Positions 11,380 through 23,979 of a stretch of DNA of 64,000 nt are shown here, piece after piece (position 1 is the first letter of the stretch; every line of letters starts with the position of its first letter). Under the pieces are notes generated by a model that searched no databases, was not told where the DNA came from, and saw nothing but the letters and a program-made list of their open reading frames with translations. The translations under genes were made by a program, and so were the position numbers. The DNA comes from Oenanthe sinensis. Taxonomy: Eukaryota; Streptophyta; Magnoliopsida; Apiales; Apiaceae. The DNA is taken from positions 6,288,001 through 6,352,000 of the forward strand of contig JAPMAC010000231.1 of NCBI GenBank assembly GCA_028671895.1. Direction: 5' to 3'.

Positions 11380-12259
11380 AGGGTTCATTCTTAAATAGTT
11401 CGAACTCGGAAACAACTTGTAACTTCATTATTGACTCGTTTGAACATGGAAACCACATGTAGCTTCATTCTTGACTCGTTTGAACATGGAAACAACTTGT
11501 AAACTCTTGTAGGAACATTATTGGCTCGTTTATACATCAAAACAATTCATAACAATTTGAGGCTTCATTTTCGACTCGTTCGAACTTGGAAACAACTTGT
11601 AGCTTCATTCTTGACTCGTTTGAACATGGAAACAACTTGTAAACTCTTGTAGGAACTTTATTGGCTCGTTTAAACATCAAAATAATTCATAACAATTTAA
11701 GGCTTCATTCTTGACTCGTTCGAACTCGGAAACAACTTGTATCTTCATTCTGGACTCGTTTGAACTTGAAAAAATCATGTCAAATCTTGTAGGAACATTA
11801 TTGGCTCGTTTAAACATGAAAACAATTCATAACAATTTGAGACTTCATTTTTTACTCGTTCATACTCGAAAACAATTAGTAGCTTCATTCTTGTCTCGTT
11901 TGAACATTGAAACAACTTGTCAACACTTGTAGGAACATTATTGGCTCGTTTAAACATCAAAACAATTCATAACAATTTGAGGCTTCATTCTTGACTAGTT
12001 CGAACTCGGAAACAACTTGTAGCTTCATTATTGACTCGTTTGAACATGGAAACAACTTCTAAACACTTGTAGGAGCATTATTGGCTCGTTTAAACATCAA
12101 AATAATTCATAACAATTTAAGGCTTCATTCTTGACTCGTTCGAACTCGGAAACAACTTGTATCTTCATTCTGGACTCGTTTGAACTTGGAAAAAACTTGT
12201 CAACACTTGTAGGAGCATTATTGGGTCGTTTAAACATCAAAACAATTCATAAAAATTTG
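11380..12259. repeat. 880-bp HOR g2 a/d e c' d e/f
   Basis: The monomer at 11560 begins as a and ends as d (AAAATAATTC, AATTTAA), then runs straight into e. This looks like loss of b-c-d by exchange between a and d in the third subunit, compared with the g2 HOR at 14020. Confidence 0.78.
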
Positions 12260-13279
12260 AGGGTTCATTCTTAAATAGTACGAACTCGGAAACAACTTGT
12301 AACTTCATTATTGACTCGTTTGAACATGGAAACAACTTGTAGCTTCATTCTTGACTCGTTTAAACATGGAAACAACTTGTCAACACTTGTAGGAACATTA
12401 TTGGCTCGTTTAAACATCAAAACAATTCATAACAATTTGAGGATTCATTCTCGACTCGTTCGAACTGGGAAACAACTTGTAGCTTCATTCTTGACTCGTT
12501 TGAACATGGAAACAACTTGTAACCTCTTGTAGGAACATTATTGGCTCGTTTAAACATCAAAACAATTCATAACAATTTGAGGTTTCATTCTTGACTCGTT
12601 CGAACTCGGAAACAACTTGTATCTTCATTCTTGACTCGTTTGAACTTGGAAAAAACTTGTCAAATCTTGTAGGAACATTATTGGCTCGTTTAAACATGAA
12701 AACAATTCATAACAATTTGAGACTTCATTCTTGACTCGTTCATACTCGAAAACAATTAGTAGCTTCATTCTTGTCTCGTTTGAACATGGAAACAACTTGT
12801 CAACACTTGTAGGAACATTATTGGTTCGTTTAAACATCAAAACAATTCATAACAATTTGAGGCTTCATTCTTGACTAGTTCGAACTCGGAAACAACTTGT
12901 AGCTTCATTATTGACTCGTTTGAACATGGAAACAACTTCTAAACACTTGTAGGAGTATTATTGGCTCGTTTAAACAGCTAAATAATTCATAACAATTTAA
13001 AGCTTCATTCTTGACTCGTTCGAACTCGGAAACAACTTGCATCTTCATTCTGGACTCGTTTGAACTTGGAAAAAACTTGTCAAATCTTGTAGGAACATTA
13101 TTGGCTCGTTTAAACATGAAAACAATTCATAACAATTTGAGACTTCATTCTTGACTCGTTCAAACTCGAAAACAATTAGTAGCTTCATTCTTGTCTCGTT
13201 TGAACATGGAAAGAACTTGTCAACACTTGTAGGAGCATTATTGGGTCGTTTAAACATCAAAACAATTCATAAAAATTTG
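12260..13279. repeat. 1,020-bp HOR g3 a b c d e f with chimeric g
   Basis: The g at 12260 has the g3 start (AATAGTACG) but a c-like end (TTTAAACATGG then CAACACTTG). The order after it is canonical. The b monomer begins AGGTTTC, a private change. Confidence 0.8.
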
Positions 13280-14019
13280 AGGGTTCATTCTTAAATAGTT
13301 CGAACTCGGAAACAACTTGTAGCTTCATTATTGACTCGTTTAAACATGGAAACAACTTGTAGCTTCATTCTTGACTCGTTTGAACATGGAAACAACTTGT
13401 AAACTCTTGTAGGAACATTATTGGCTCGTTTAAACATCAAAACAATTCATAACAATTTGAGGCTTCATTTTCGACTCGTTCGAACTTGGAAACAACTTGT
13501 AGCTTCATTCTTGACTCGTTTGAACTTGGAAAAAACTTGTAAACTCTTGTAGGAACATTATTGGCTCGTTTAAACATCAAAACAATTCATAACAATTTGA
13601 GGCTTCATTCTTGACTAGTTCGAACTCGGAAACAACTTGTAGCTTCATTATTGACTCGTTTGAACATGGAAACAACTTCTAAACACTTGTAGGAGCATTA
13701 TTGGCTCGTTTAAACATCAAAATAATTCATAACAATTTAAGGCTTCATTCTTTACTCGTTCGAACTCGGAAACAACTTGTAACTTCATTCTGGACTCGTT
13801 TGAACTTGGAAAAAACTTGTCAAATCTTGTAGGAACATTATTGGCTCGTTTAAACATGAAAACAATTCATAACAATTTGAGACTTCATTCTTGACTCGTT
13901 CAAACTCGAAAACAATTACTAGCTTCATTCTTGTCTCGTTTGAACATGGAAACAACTTGTCAACACTTGTAGGAGCATTATTGGGTCGTTTAAACATCAA
14001 AACAATTCATAAAAATTTG
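13280..14019. repeat. 740-bp HOR g1 a d e f
   Basis: A second copy of the 740-bp type, directly after a g3 HOR, so the g4 HOR of the super-HOR cycle has been skipped here. Confidence 0.8.
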
Positions 14020-15319
14020 AGGGTTCATTCTTAAATAGTTCGAACTCGGAAACAACTTGTAACTTCATTATTGACTCGTTTGAACATGGAAACCACTTGT
14101 AGCTTCATTCTTGACTCGTTTGAACATGGAAACAACTTGTAAACTCTTGTAGGAACATTATTGGCTCGTTTATACATCAAAACAATTCATAACAATTTGA
14201 GGATTCATTTTCGACTCGTTCGAACTTGGAAACAACTTGTAGCTTCATTCTTGACTCGTTTGAACATGGAAACAACTTGTAAACTCTTGTAGGAACATTA
14301 TTGGCTCGTTTAAACATCAAAACAATTCATAACAATTTGAGGCTTCATTCTTGACTCGTTCGAACTCGGAAACAACTTGTATCTTCATTCTTGACTCGTT
14401 TGAACTTGGAAAAAACTTGTTAAATCTTGTAGGAACATTATTGGCTCGTTTAAACATGAAAACAATTCATAACAATTTGAGACTTCATTCTTGACTCGTT
14501 CATACTCGAAAACAATTAGTAGCTTCATTCTTGTCTCGTTTGAACATGGAAACAACTTGTCAACACTTGTAGGAACATTATTGGCTCGTTTAAACATCAA
14601 AACAATTCATAACAATTTGAGGCTTCATTCTTGACTAGTTCGAACTCGGAAACAACTTGTAGCTTCATTATTGACTCGTTTGAACATGGAATCAACTTCT
14701 AAACACTTGTAGGAGCATTATTGGCTCGTTTAAACATCAAAATAATTCATAACAATTTAAGGCTTCATTCTTGACTCGTTCGAACTCGGAAACAACTTGT
14801 ATCTTCATTCTGGACTCGTTTGAACTTGAAAAAATCTTGTCAAATCTTGTAGGAACATTATTGGCTCGTTTAAACATGAAAACAATTCATAACAATTTGA
14901 GACTTCATTTTTTACTCGTTCATACTCGAAAACAATTAGTAGCTTCATTCTTGTCTCGTTTGAACATTGAAACAACTTGTCAACACTTGTAGGAACATTA
15001 TTGGCTCGTTTAAACATCAAAACAATTCATAACAATTTGAGGCTTCATTCTTGACTAGTTCGAACTCGGAAACAACTTGTAGCTTCATTATTGACTCGTT
15101 TGAACATGGAAACAACTTCTAAACACTTGTAGGAGCATTATTGGCTCGTTTAAACATCAAAATAATTCATAACAATTTAAGGCTTCATTCTTGTCTCGTT
15201 CGAACTCGGAAACAACTTGTATCTTCATTCTGGACTCGTTTGAACATGGAAAAAACTTGTCAACACTTGTAGGAGCATTATTGGGTCGTTTAAACATCAA
15301 AACAATTCATAAAAATTTG
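14020..15319. repeat. 1,300-bp HOR g2 a b c d e c' d e/f
   Basis: Nine monomers. The same composition occurs at 38120-39419 and 41180-42480. The e/f monomer at 15180 reads CTTGTCTCGTTCG at its start and GAACATGGAAAAAAC in the second subunit, the form that dominates the central block. Confidence 0.8.
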
Positions 15320-17039
15320 AGGGTTCATTCTTAAATAGTACGAACTCGGAAACAACTTGTAACTTCATTATTGACTCGTTTGAACATGGAAACAACTTGT
15401 AGCTTCATTCTTGACTCGTTTGAACATGGAAACAACTTGTAAACTCTTGTAGGAACATTATTGGCTCGTTTATACATCAAAACAATTCATAACAATTTGA
15501 GGCTTCATTTTCGACTCGTTCGAACTTGGAAACAACTTGTAGCTTCATTCTTGACTCGTTTGAACATGGAAACAACTTGTAAACTCTTGTAGGAACATTA
15601 TTGGCTCGTTTAAACATCAAAACAATTCATAACAATTTGAGGCTTCATTCTTGACTCGTTCGAACTCGGAAACAACTTGTATCTTCATTCTTGACTCGTT
15701 TGAACTTGGAAAAAACTTGTCAAATCTTGTAGGAACATTATTGGCTCGTTTAAACCTGAAAACAATTCATAACAATTTGAGACTTCATTCTTGACTCGTT
15801 CATACTCGAAAACAATTAGTAGCTTCATTCTTGTCTCGTTTGAACATGGAAACAACTTGTCAACACTTGTAGGAACATTATTGGCTCGTTTAAACATCAA
15901 AACAATTCATAACAATTTGAGGCTTCATTCTTGACTAGTTCGAACTCGGAAACAACTTGTAGCTTCATTATTGACTCGTTTGAACATGGAAACAACTTCT
16001 AAACACTTGTAGGAGTATTATTGGCTCGTTTAAACAGCTAAATAATTCATAACAATTTAAAGCTTCATTCTTGACTCGTTCGAACTCGGAAACAACTTGC
16101 ATCTTGATTCTGGACTCGTTTGAACTTGGAAAAAACTTGTCAAATCTTGTAGGAACATTATTGGCTCGTTTAAACATGAAAACAATTCATAACAATTTGA
16201 GACTTCATTCTTGACTCGTTCATACTCGAAAACAATTAGTAGCTTCATTCTTGTCTCGTTTGAACATGGAAACAACTTGTCAACACTTGTAGGAACATTA
16301 TTGGCTCGTTTAAACATCAAAACAATTCATAACAATTTGAGGCTTCATTCTTGACTAGTTCGAACTCGGAAACAACTTGTAGCTTCATTATTGACTCGTT
16401 TGAACATGGAATCAACTTCTAAACACTTGTAGGAGCATTATTGGCTCGTTTAAACATCAAAATAATTCATAACAATTTAAGGCTTCATTCTTGACTCGTT
16501 CGAACTCGGAAACAACTTGTATCTTCATTCTGGACTCGTTTGAACTTGAAAAAATCTTGTCAAATCTTGTAGGAACATTATTGGCTCGTTTAAACATGAA
16601 AACAATTCATAACAATTTGAGACTTCATTTTTTACTCGTTCATACTCGAAAACAATTAGTAGCTTCATTCTTGTCTCGTTTGAACATTGAAACAACTTGT
16701 CAACACTTGTAGGAACATTATTGGCTCGTTTAAACATCAAAACAATTCATAACAATTTGAGGCTTCATTCTTGACTAGTTCGAACTCGGAAACAACTTGT
16801 AGCTTCATTATTGACTCGTTTGAACATGGAAACAACTTCTAAACACTTGTAGGAGCATTATTGGCTCGTTTAAACATCAAAATAATTCATAACAATTTAA
16901 GGCTTCATTCTTGACTCGTTCGAACTCGGAAACAACTTGTATCTTCATTCTGGACTCGTTTGAACATGGAAAAAACTTGTCAACACTTGTAGGAGCATTA
17001 TTGGGTCGTTTAAACATCAAAACAATTCATAAAAATTTG
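15320..17039. repeat. 1,720-bp HOR, copy 1: g3 a b c d e c d e c' d e/f
   Basis: Twelve monomers. The first e has CATCTTGATTCTGG, the second GAACTTGAAAAAATC. This is the first unit of the homogenised central block. Confidence 0.87.
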
Positions 17040-18759
17040 AGGGTTCATTCTTAAATAGTACGAACTCGGAAACAACTTGTAACTTCATTATTGACTCGTT
17101 TGAACATGGAAACAACTTGTAGCTTCATTCTTGACTCGTTTGAACATGGAAACAACTTGTAAACTCTTGTAGGAACATTATTGGCTCGTTTATACATCAA
17201 AACAATTCATAACAATTTGAGGCTTCATTTTCGACTCGTTCGAACTTGGAAACAACTTGTAGCTTCATTCTTGACTCGTTTGAACATGGAAACAACTTGT
17301 AAACTCTTGTAGGAACATTATTGGCTCGTTTAAACATCAAAACAATTCATAACAATTTGAGGCTTCATTCTTGACTCGTTCGAACTCGGAAACAACTTGT
17401 ATCTTCATTCTTGACTCGTTTGAACTTGGAAAAAACTTGTCAAATCTTGTAGGAACATTATTGGCTCGTTTAAACCTGAAAACAATTCATAACAATTTGA
17501 GACTTCATTCTTGACTCGTTCATACTCGAAAACAATTAGTAGCTTCATTCTTGTCTCGTTTGAACATGGAAACAACTTGTCAACACTTGTAGGAACATTA
17601 TTGGCTCGTTTAAACATCAAAACAATTCATAACAATTTGAGGCTTCATTCTTGACTAGTTCGAACTCGGAAACAACTTGTAGCTTCATTATTGACTCGTT
17701 TGAACATGGAAACAACTTCTAAACACTTGTAGGAGTATTATTGGCTCGTTTAAACAGCTAAATAATTCATAACAATTTAAAGCTTCATTCTTGACTCGTT
17801 CGAACTCGGAAACAACTTGCATCTTGATTCTGGACTCGTTTGAACTTGGAAAAAACTTGTCAAATCTTGTAGGAACATTATTGGCTCGTTTAAACATGAA
17901 AACAATTCATAACAATTTGAGACTTCATTCTTGACTCGTTCATACTCGAAAACAATTAGTAGCTTCATTCTTGTCTCGTTTGAACATGGAAACAACTTGT
18001 CAACACTTGTAGGAACATTATTGGCTCGTTTAAACATCAAAACAATTCATAACAATTTGAGGCTTCATTCTTGACTAGTTCGAACTCGGAAACAACTTGT
18101 AGCTTCATTATTGACTCGTTTGAACATGGAATCAACTTCTAAACACTTGTAGGAGCATTATTGGCTCGTTTAAACATCAAAATAATTCATAACAATTTAA
18201 GGCTTCATTCTTGACTCGTTCGAACTCGGAAACAACTTGTATCTTCATTCTGGACTCGTTTGAACTTGAAAAAATCTTGTCAAATCTTGTAGGAACATTA
18301 TTGGCTCGTTTAAACATGAAAACAATTCATAACAATTTGAGACTTCATTTTTTACTCGTTCATACTCGAAAACAATTAGTAGCTTCATTCTTGTCTCGTT
18401 TGAACATTGAAACAACTTGTCAACACTTGTAGGAACATTATTGGCTCGTTTAAACATCAAAACAATTCATAACAATTTGAGGCTTCATTCTTGACTAGTT
18501 CGAACTCGGAAACAACTTGTAGCTTCATTATTGACTCGTTTGAACATGGAAACAACTTCTAAACACTTGTAGGAGCATTATTGGCTCGTTTAAACATCAA
18601 AATAATTCATAACAATTTAAGGCTTCATTCTTGACTCGTTCGAACTCGGAAACAACTTGTATCTTCATTCTGGACTCGTTTGAACATGGAAAAAACTTGT
18701 CAACACTTGTAGGAGCATTATTGGGTCGTTTAAACATCAAAACAATTCATAAAAATTTG
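17040..18759. repeat. 1,720-bp HOR, copy 2
   Basis: Same twelve monomers as 15320-17039, and apparently near-identical line by line. One visible difference is at the start of the e/f monomer (CTTGACTCG against CTTGTCTCG at 15180, one unit earlier). Confidence 0.87.
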
Positions 18760-18939
18760 AGGGTTCATTCTTAAATAGTACGAACTCGGAAACAACTTGT
18801 AACTTCATTATTGACTCGTTTGAACATGGAAACAACTTGTAGCTTCATTCTTGACTCGTTTGAACATGGAAACAACTTGTAAACTCTTGTAGGAACATTA
18901 TTGGCTCGTTTATACATCAAAACAATTCATAACAATTTG

Positions 18940-20619
18940 AGGCTTCATTTTCGACTCGTTCGAACTTGGAAACAACTTGTAGCTTCATTCTTGACTCGTT
19001 TGAACATGGAAACAACTTGTAAACTCTTGTAGGAACATTATTGGCTCGTTTAAACATCAAAACAATTCATAACAATTTGAGGCTTCATTCTTGACTCGTT
19101 CGAACTCGGAAACAACTTGTATCTTCATTCTTGACTCGTTTGAACTTGGAAAAAACTTGTCAAATCTTGTAGGAACATTATTGGCTCGTTTAAACCTGAA
19201 AACAATTCATAACAATTTGAGACTTCATTCTTGACTCGTTCATACTCGAAAACAATTAGTAGCTTCATTCTTGTCTCGTTTGAACATGGAAACAACTTGT
19301 CAACACTTGTAGGAACATTATTGGCTCGTTTAAACATCAAAACAATTCATAACAATTTGAGGCTTCATTCTTGACTAGTTCGAACTCGGAAACAACTTGT
19401 AGCTTCATTATTGACTCGTTTGAACATGGAAACAACTTCTAAACACTTGTAGGAGTATTATTGGCTCGTTTAAACAGCTAAATAATTCATAACAATTTAA
19501 AGCTTCATTCTTGACTCGTTCGAACTCGGAAACAACTTGCATCTTGATTCTGGACTCGTTTGAACTTGGAAAAAACTTGTCAAATCTTGTAGGAACATTA
19601 TTGGCTCGTTTAAACATGAAAACAATTCATAACAATTTGAGACTTCATTCTTGACTCGTTCATACTCGAAAACAATTAGTAGCTTCATTCTTGTCTCGTT
19701 TGAACATGGAAACAACTTGTCAACACTTGTAGGAACATTATTGGCTTGTTTAAACATAAAAACAATTCATAACAATTTGAGGATTCATTTTCGACTCGTT
19801 CGAACTTGGAAACAACTTGTAGCTTCATTCTTGACTCGTTTGAACATGGAAACAACTTGTAAACTCTTGTAGGAACATTATTGGCTCGTTTAAACATCAA
19901 AACAATTCATAACAATTTGAGGCTTCATTCTTGACTCGTTCGAACTCGGAAACAACTTGTATCTTCATTCTTGACTCGTTTGAACTTGGAAAAAACTTGT
20001 TAAATCTTGTAGGAACATTATTGGCTCGTTTAAACATGAAAACAATTCATAACAATTTGAGACTTCATTCTTGACTCGTTCATACTCGAAAACAATTAGT
20101 AGCTTCATTCTTGTCTCGTTTGAACATGGAAACAACTTGTCAACACTTGTAGGAACATTATTGGCTCGTTTAAACATCAAAACAATTCATAACAATTTGA
20201 GGCTTCATTCTTGACTAGTTCGAACTCGGAAACAACTTGTAGCTTCATTATTGACTCGTTTGAACATGGAAACAACTTCTAAACACTTGTAGGAGTATTA
20301 TTGGCTCGTTTAAACAGCTAAATAATTCATAACAATTTAAAGCTTCATTCTTGACTCGTTCGAACTCGGAAACAACTTGCATCTTGATTCTGGACTCGTT
20401 TGAACTTGGAAAAAACTTGTCAAATCTTGTAGGAACATTATTGGCTCGTTTAAACATGAAAACAATTCATAACAATTTGAGACTTCATTCTTGACTCGTT
20501 CATACTCGAAAACAATTAGTAGCTTCATTCTTGTCTCGTTTGAACATGGAAACAACTTGTCAACACTTGTAGGAACATTATTGGCTTGTTTAAACATCAA
20601 AACAATTCATAACAATTTG
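18940..20619. repeat. 840-bp module a-b-c-d-e-c, two tandem copies
   Basis: 18940-19779 and 19780-20619. The closing c ends TTGGCTTG rather than TTGGCTCG, a CpG-to-TpG change marking this module through the central block. The first copy also has ACATAAAAAC where others have ACATCAAAAC. Confidence 0.83.
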
Positions 20620-22859
20620 AGGATTCATTTTCGACTCGTTCGAACTTGGAAACAACTTGTAGCTTCATTCTTGACTCGTTTGAACATGGAAACAACTTGT
20701 AAACTCTTGTAGGAACATTATTGGCTCGTTTAAACATCAAAACAATTCATAACAATTTGAGGCTTCATTCTTGACTCGTTCGAACTCGGAAACAACTTGT
20801 ATCTTCATTCTTGACTCGTTTGAACTTGGAAAAAACTTGTTAAATCTTGTAGGAACATTATTGGCTCGTTTAAACATGAAAACAATTCATAACAATTTGA
20901 GACTTCATTCTTGACTCGTTCATACTCGAAAACAATTAGTAGCTTCATTCTTGTCTCGTTTGAACATGGAAACAACTTGTCAACACTTGTAGGAACATTA
21001 TTGGCTCGTTTAAACATCAAAACAATTCATAACAATTTGAGGCTTCATTCTTGACTAGTTCGAACTCGGAAACAACTTGTAGCTTCATTATTGACTCGTT
21101 TGAACTTGGAAAAAACTTGTCAAATCTTGTAGGAACATTATTGGCTCGTTTAAACCTGAAAACAATTCATAACAATTTGAGACTTCATTCTTGACTCGTT
21201 CATACTCGAAAACAATTAGTAGCTTCATTCTTGTCTCGTTTGAACATGGAAACAACTTGTCAACACTTGTAGGAACATTATTGGCTCGTTTAAACATCAA
21301 AACAATTCATAACAATTTGAGGCTTCATTCTTGACTAGTTCGAACTCGGAAACAACTTGTAGCTTCATTATTGACTCGTTTGAACATGGAAACAACTTCT
21401 AAACACTTGTAGGAGTATTATTGGCTCGTTTAAACAGCTAAATAATTCATAACAATTTAAAGCTTCATTCTTGACTCGTTCGAACTCGGAAACAACTTGC
21501 ATCTTGATTCTGGACTCGTTTGAACTTGGAAAAAACTTGTCAAATCTTGTAGGAACATTATTGGCTCGTTTAAACATGAAAACAATTCATAACAATTTGA
21601 GACTTCATTCTTGACTCGTTCATACTCGAAAACAATTAGTAGCTTCATTCTTGTCTCGTTTGAACATGGAAACAACTTGTCAACACTTGTAGGAACATTA
21701 TTGGCTTGTTTAAACATCAAAACAATTCATAACAATTTGAGGATTCATTTTCGACTCGTTCGAACTTGGAAACAACTTGTAGCTTCATTCTTGACTCGTT
21801 TGAACATGGAAACAACTTGTAAACTCTTGTAGGAACATTATTGGCTCGTTTAAACATCAAAACAATTCATAACAATTTGAGGCTTCATTCTTGACTCGTT
21901 CGAACTCGGAAACAACTTGTATCTTCATTCTTGACTCGTTTGAACTTGGAAAAAACTTGTTAAATCTTGTAGGAACATTATTGGCTCGTTTAAACATGAA
22001 AACAATTCATAACAATTTGAGACTTCATTCTTGACTCGTTCATACTCGAAAACAATTAGTAGCTTCATTCTTGTCTCGTTTGAACATGGAAACAACTTGT
22101 CAACACTTGTAGGAACATTATTGGCTCGTTTAAACATCAAAACAATTCATAACAATTTGAGGCTTCATTCTTGACTAGTTCGAACTCGGAAACAACTTGT
22201 AGCTTCATTATTGACTCGTTTGAACTTGGAAAAAACTTGTCAAATCTTGTAGGAACATTATTGGCTCGTTTAAACCTGAAAACAATTCATAACAATTTGA
22301 GACTTCATTCTTGACTCGTTCATACTCGAAAACAATTAGTAGCTTCATTCTTGTCTCGTTTGAACATGGAAACAACTTGTCAACACTTGTAGGAACATTA
22401 TTGGCTCGTTTAAACATCAAAACAATTCATAACAATTTGAGGCTTCATTCTTGACTAGTTCGAACTCGGAAACAACTTGTAGCTTCATTATTGACTCGTT
22501 TGAACATGGAAACAACTTCTAAACACTTGTAGGAGTATTATTGGCTCGTTTAAACAGCTAAATAATTCATAACAATTTAAAGCTTCATTCTTGACTCGTT
22601 CGAACTCGGAAACAACTTGCATCTTGATTCTGGACTCGTTTGAACTTGGAAAAAACTTGTCAAATCTTGTAGGAACATTATTGGCTCGTTTAAACATGAA
22701 AACAATTCATAACAATTTGAGACTTCATTCTTGACTCGTTCATACTCGAAAACAATTAGTAGCTTCATTCTTGTCTCGTTTGAACATGGAAACAACTTGT
22801 CAACACTTGTAGGAACATTATTGGCTTGTTTAAACATCAAAACAATTCATAACAATTTG
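20620..22859. repeat. 1,120-bp module a-b-c-d/b-c-d-e-c, two tandem copies
   Basis: 20620-21739 and 21740-22859 are eight-monomer units that look identical on line-by-line comparison. Both contain the same fused d/b monomer (21040-21179 and 22160-22299), so the fusion came first and the module was then duplicated. Confidence 0.85.
21040..21179. repeat. Hybrid monomer d/b (exchange junction)
   Basis: It starts with the d marker TTGACTAGTTCGAAC and ATTATTGACTCG, then continues as b (GAACTTGGAAAAAAC, CAAATCTTG, AAACCTGAAAAC). The switch lies in the shared TTGACTCGTTTGAAC of the second subunit. A copy is at 22160-22299. Confidence 0.85.
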
Positions 22860-23979
22860 AGGATTCATTTTCGACTCGTTCGAACTTGGAAACAACTTGT
22901 AGCTTCATTCTTGACTCGTTTGAACATGGAAACAACTTGTAAACTCTTGTAGGAACATTATTGGCTCGTTTAAACATCAAAACAATTCATAACAATTTGA
23001 GGCTTCATTCTTGACTCGTTCGAACTCGGAAACAACTTGTATCTTCATTCTTGACTCGTTTGAACTTGGAAAAAACTTGTTAAATCTTGTAGGAACATTA
23101 TTGGCTCGTTTAAACATGAAAACAATTCATAACAATTTGAGACTTCATTCTTGACTCGTTCATACTCGAAAACAATTAGTAGCTTCATTCTTGTCTCGTT
23201 TGAACATGGAAACAACTTGTCAACACTTGTAGGATCATTATTGGCTCGTTTAAACATCAAAACAATTCATAACAATTTGAGGCTTCATTCTTGACTAGTT
23301 CGAACTCGGAAACAACTTGTAGCTTCATTATTGACTCGTTTGAACATGGAATCAACTTCTAAACACTTGTAGGAGCATTATTGGCTCGTTTAAACATCAA
23401 AATAATTCATAACAATTTAAGGCTTCATTCTTGACTCGTTCGAACTCGGAAACAACTTGTATCTTCATTCTGGACTCGTTTGAACTTGAAAAAATCTTGT
23501 CAAATCTTGTAGGAACATTATTGGCTCGTTTAAACATGAAAACAATTCATAACAATTTGAGACTTCATTTTTTACTCGTTCATACTCGAAAACAATTAGT
23601 AGCTTCATTCTTGTCTCGTTTGAACATTGAAACAACTTGTCAACACTTGTAGGAACATTATTGGCTCGTTTAAACATCAAAACAATTCATAACAATTTGA
23701 GGCTTCATTCTTGACTAGTTCGAACTCGGAAACAACTTGTAGCTTCATTATTGACTCGTTTGAACATGGAAACAACTTCTAAACACTTGTAGGAGCATTA
23801 TTGGCTCGTTTAAACATCAAAATAATTCATAACAATTTAAGGCTTCATTCTTGACTCGTTCGAACTCGGAAACAACTTGTATCTTCATTCTGGACTCGTT
23901 TGAACATGGAAAAAACTTGTCAACACTTGTAGGAGCATTATTGGGTCGTTTAAACATCAAAACAATTCATAAAAATTTG

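Larger units (their letters stand above)
9200..13279. repeat. 4,080-bp super-HOR (g4-g1-g2-g3)
   Basis: The same g-subtype order as at 2281-6600: HORs of 1,440, 740, 880 and 1,020 bp, starting at 9200, 10640, 11380 and 12260. Confidence 0.75.
18760..23979. repeat. 5,220-bp HOR with 840- and 1,120-bp internal tandems
   Basis: One g3 (18760) followed by 36 monomers of 140 bp before the next g. The internal order is two 840-bp modules (a b c d e c at 18940 and 19780), two 1,120-bp modules (20620 and 21740), then a b c d e c' d e/f. It is the longest g-to-g interval in the window. Confidence 0.85.
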
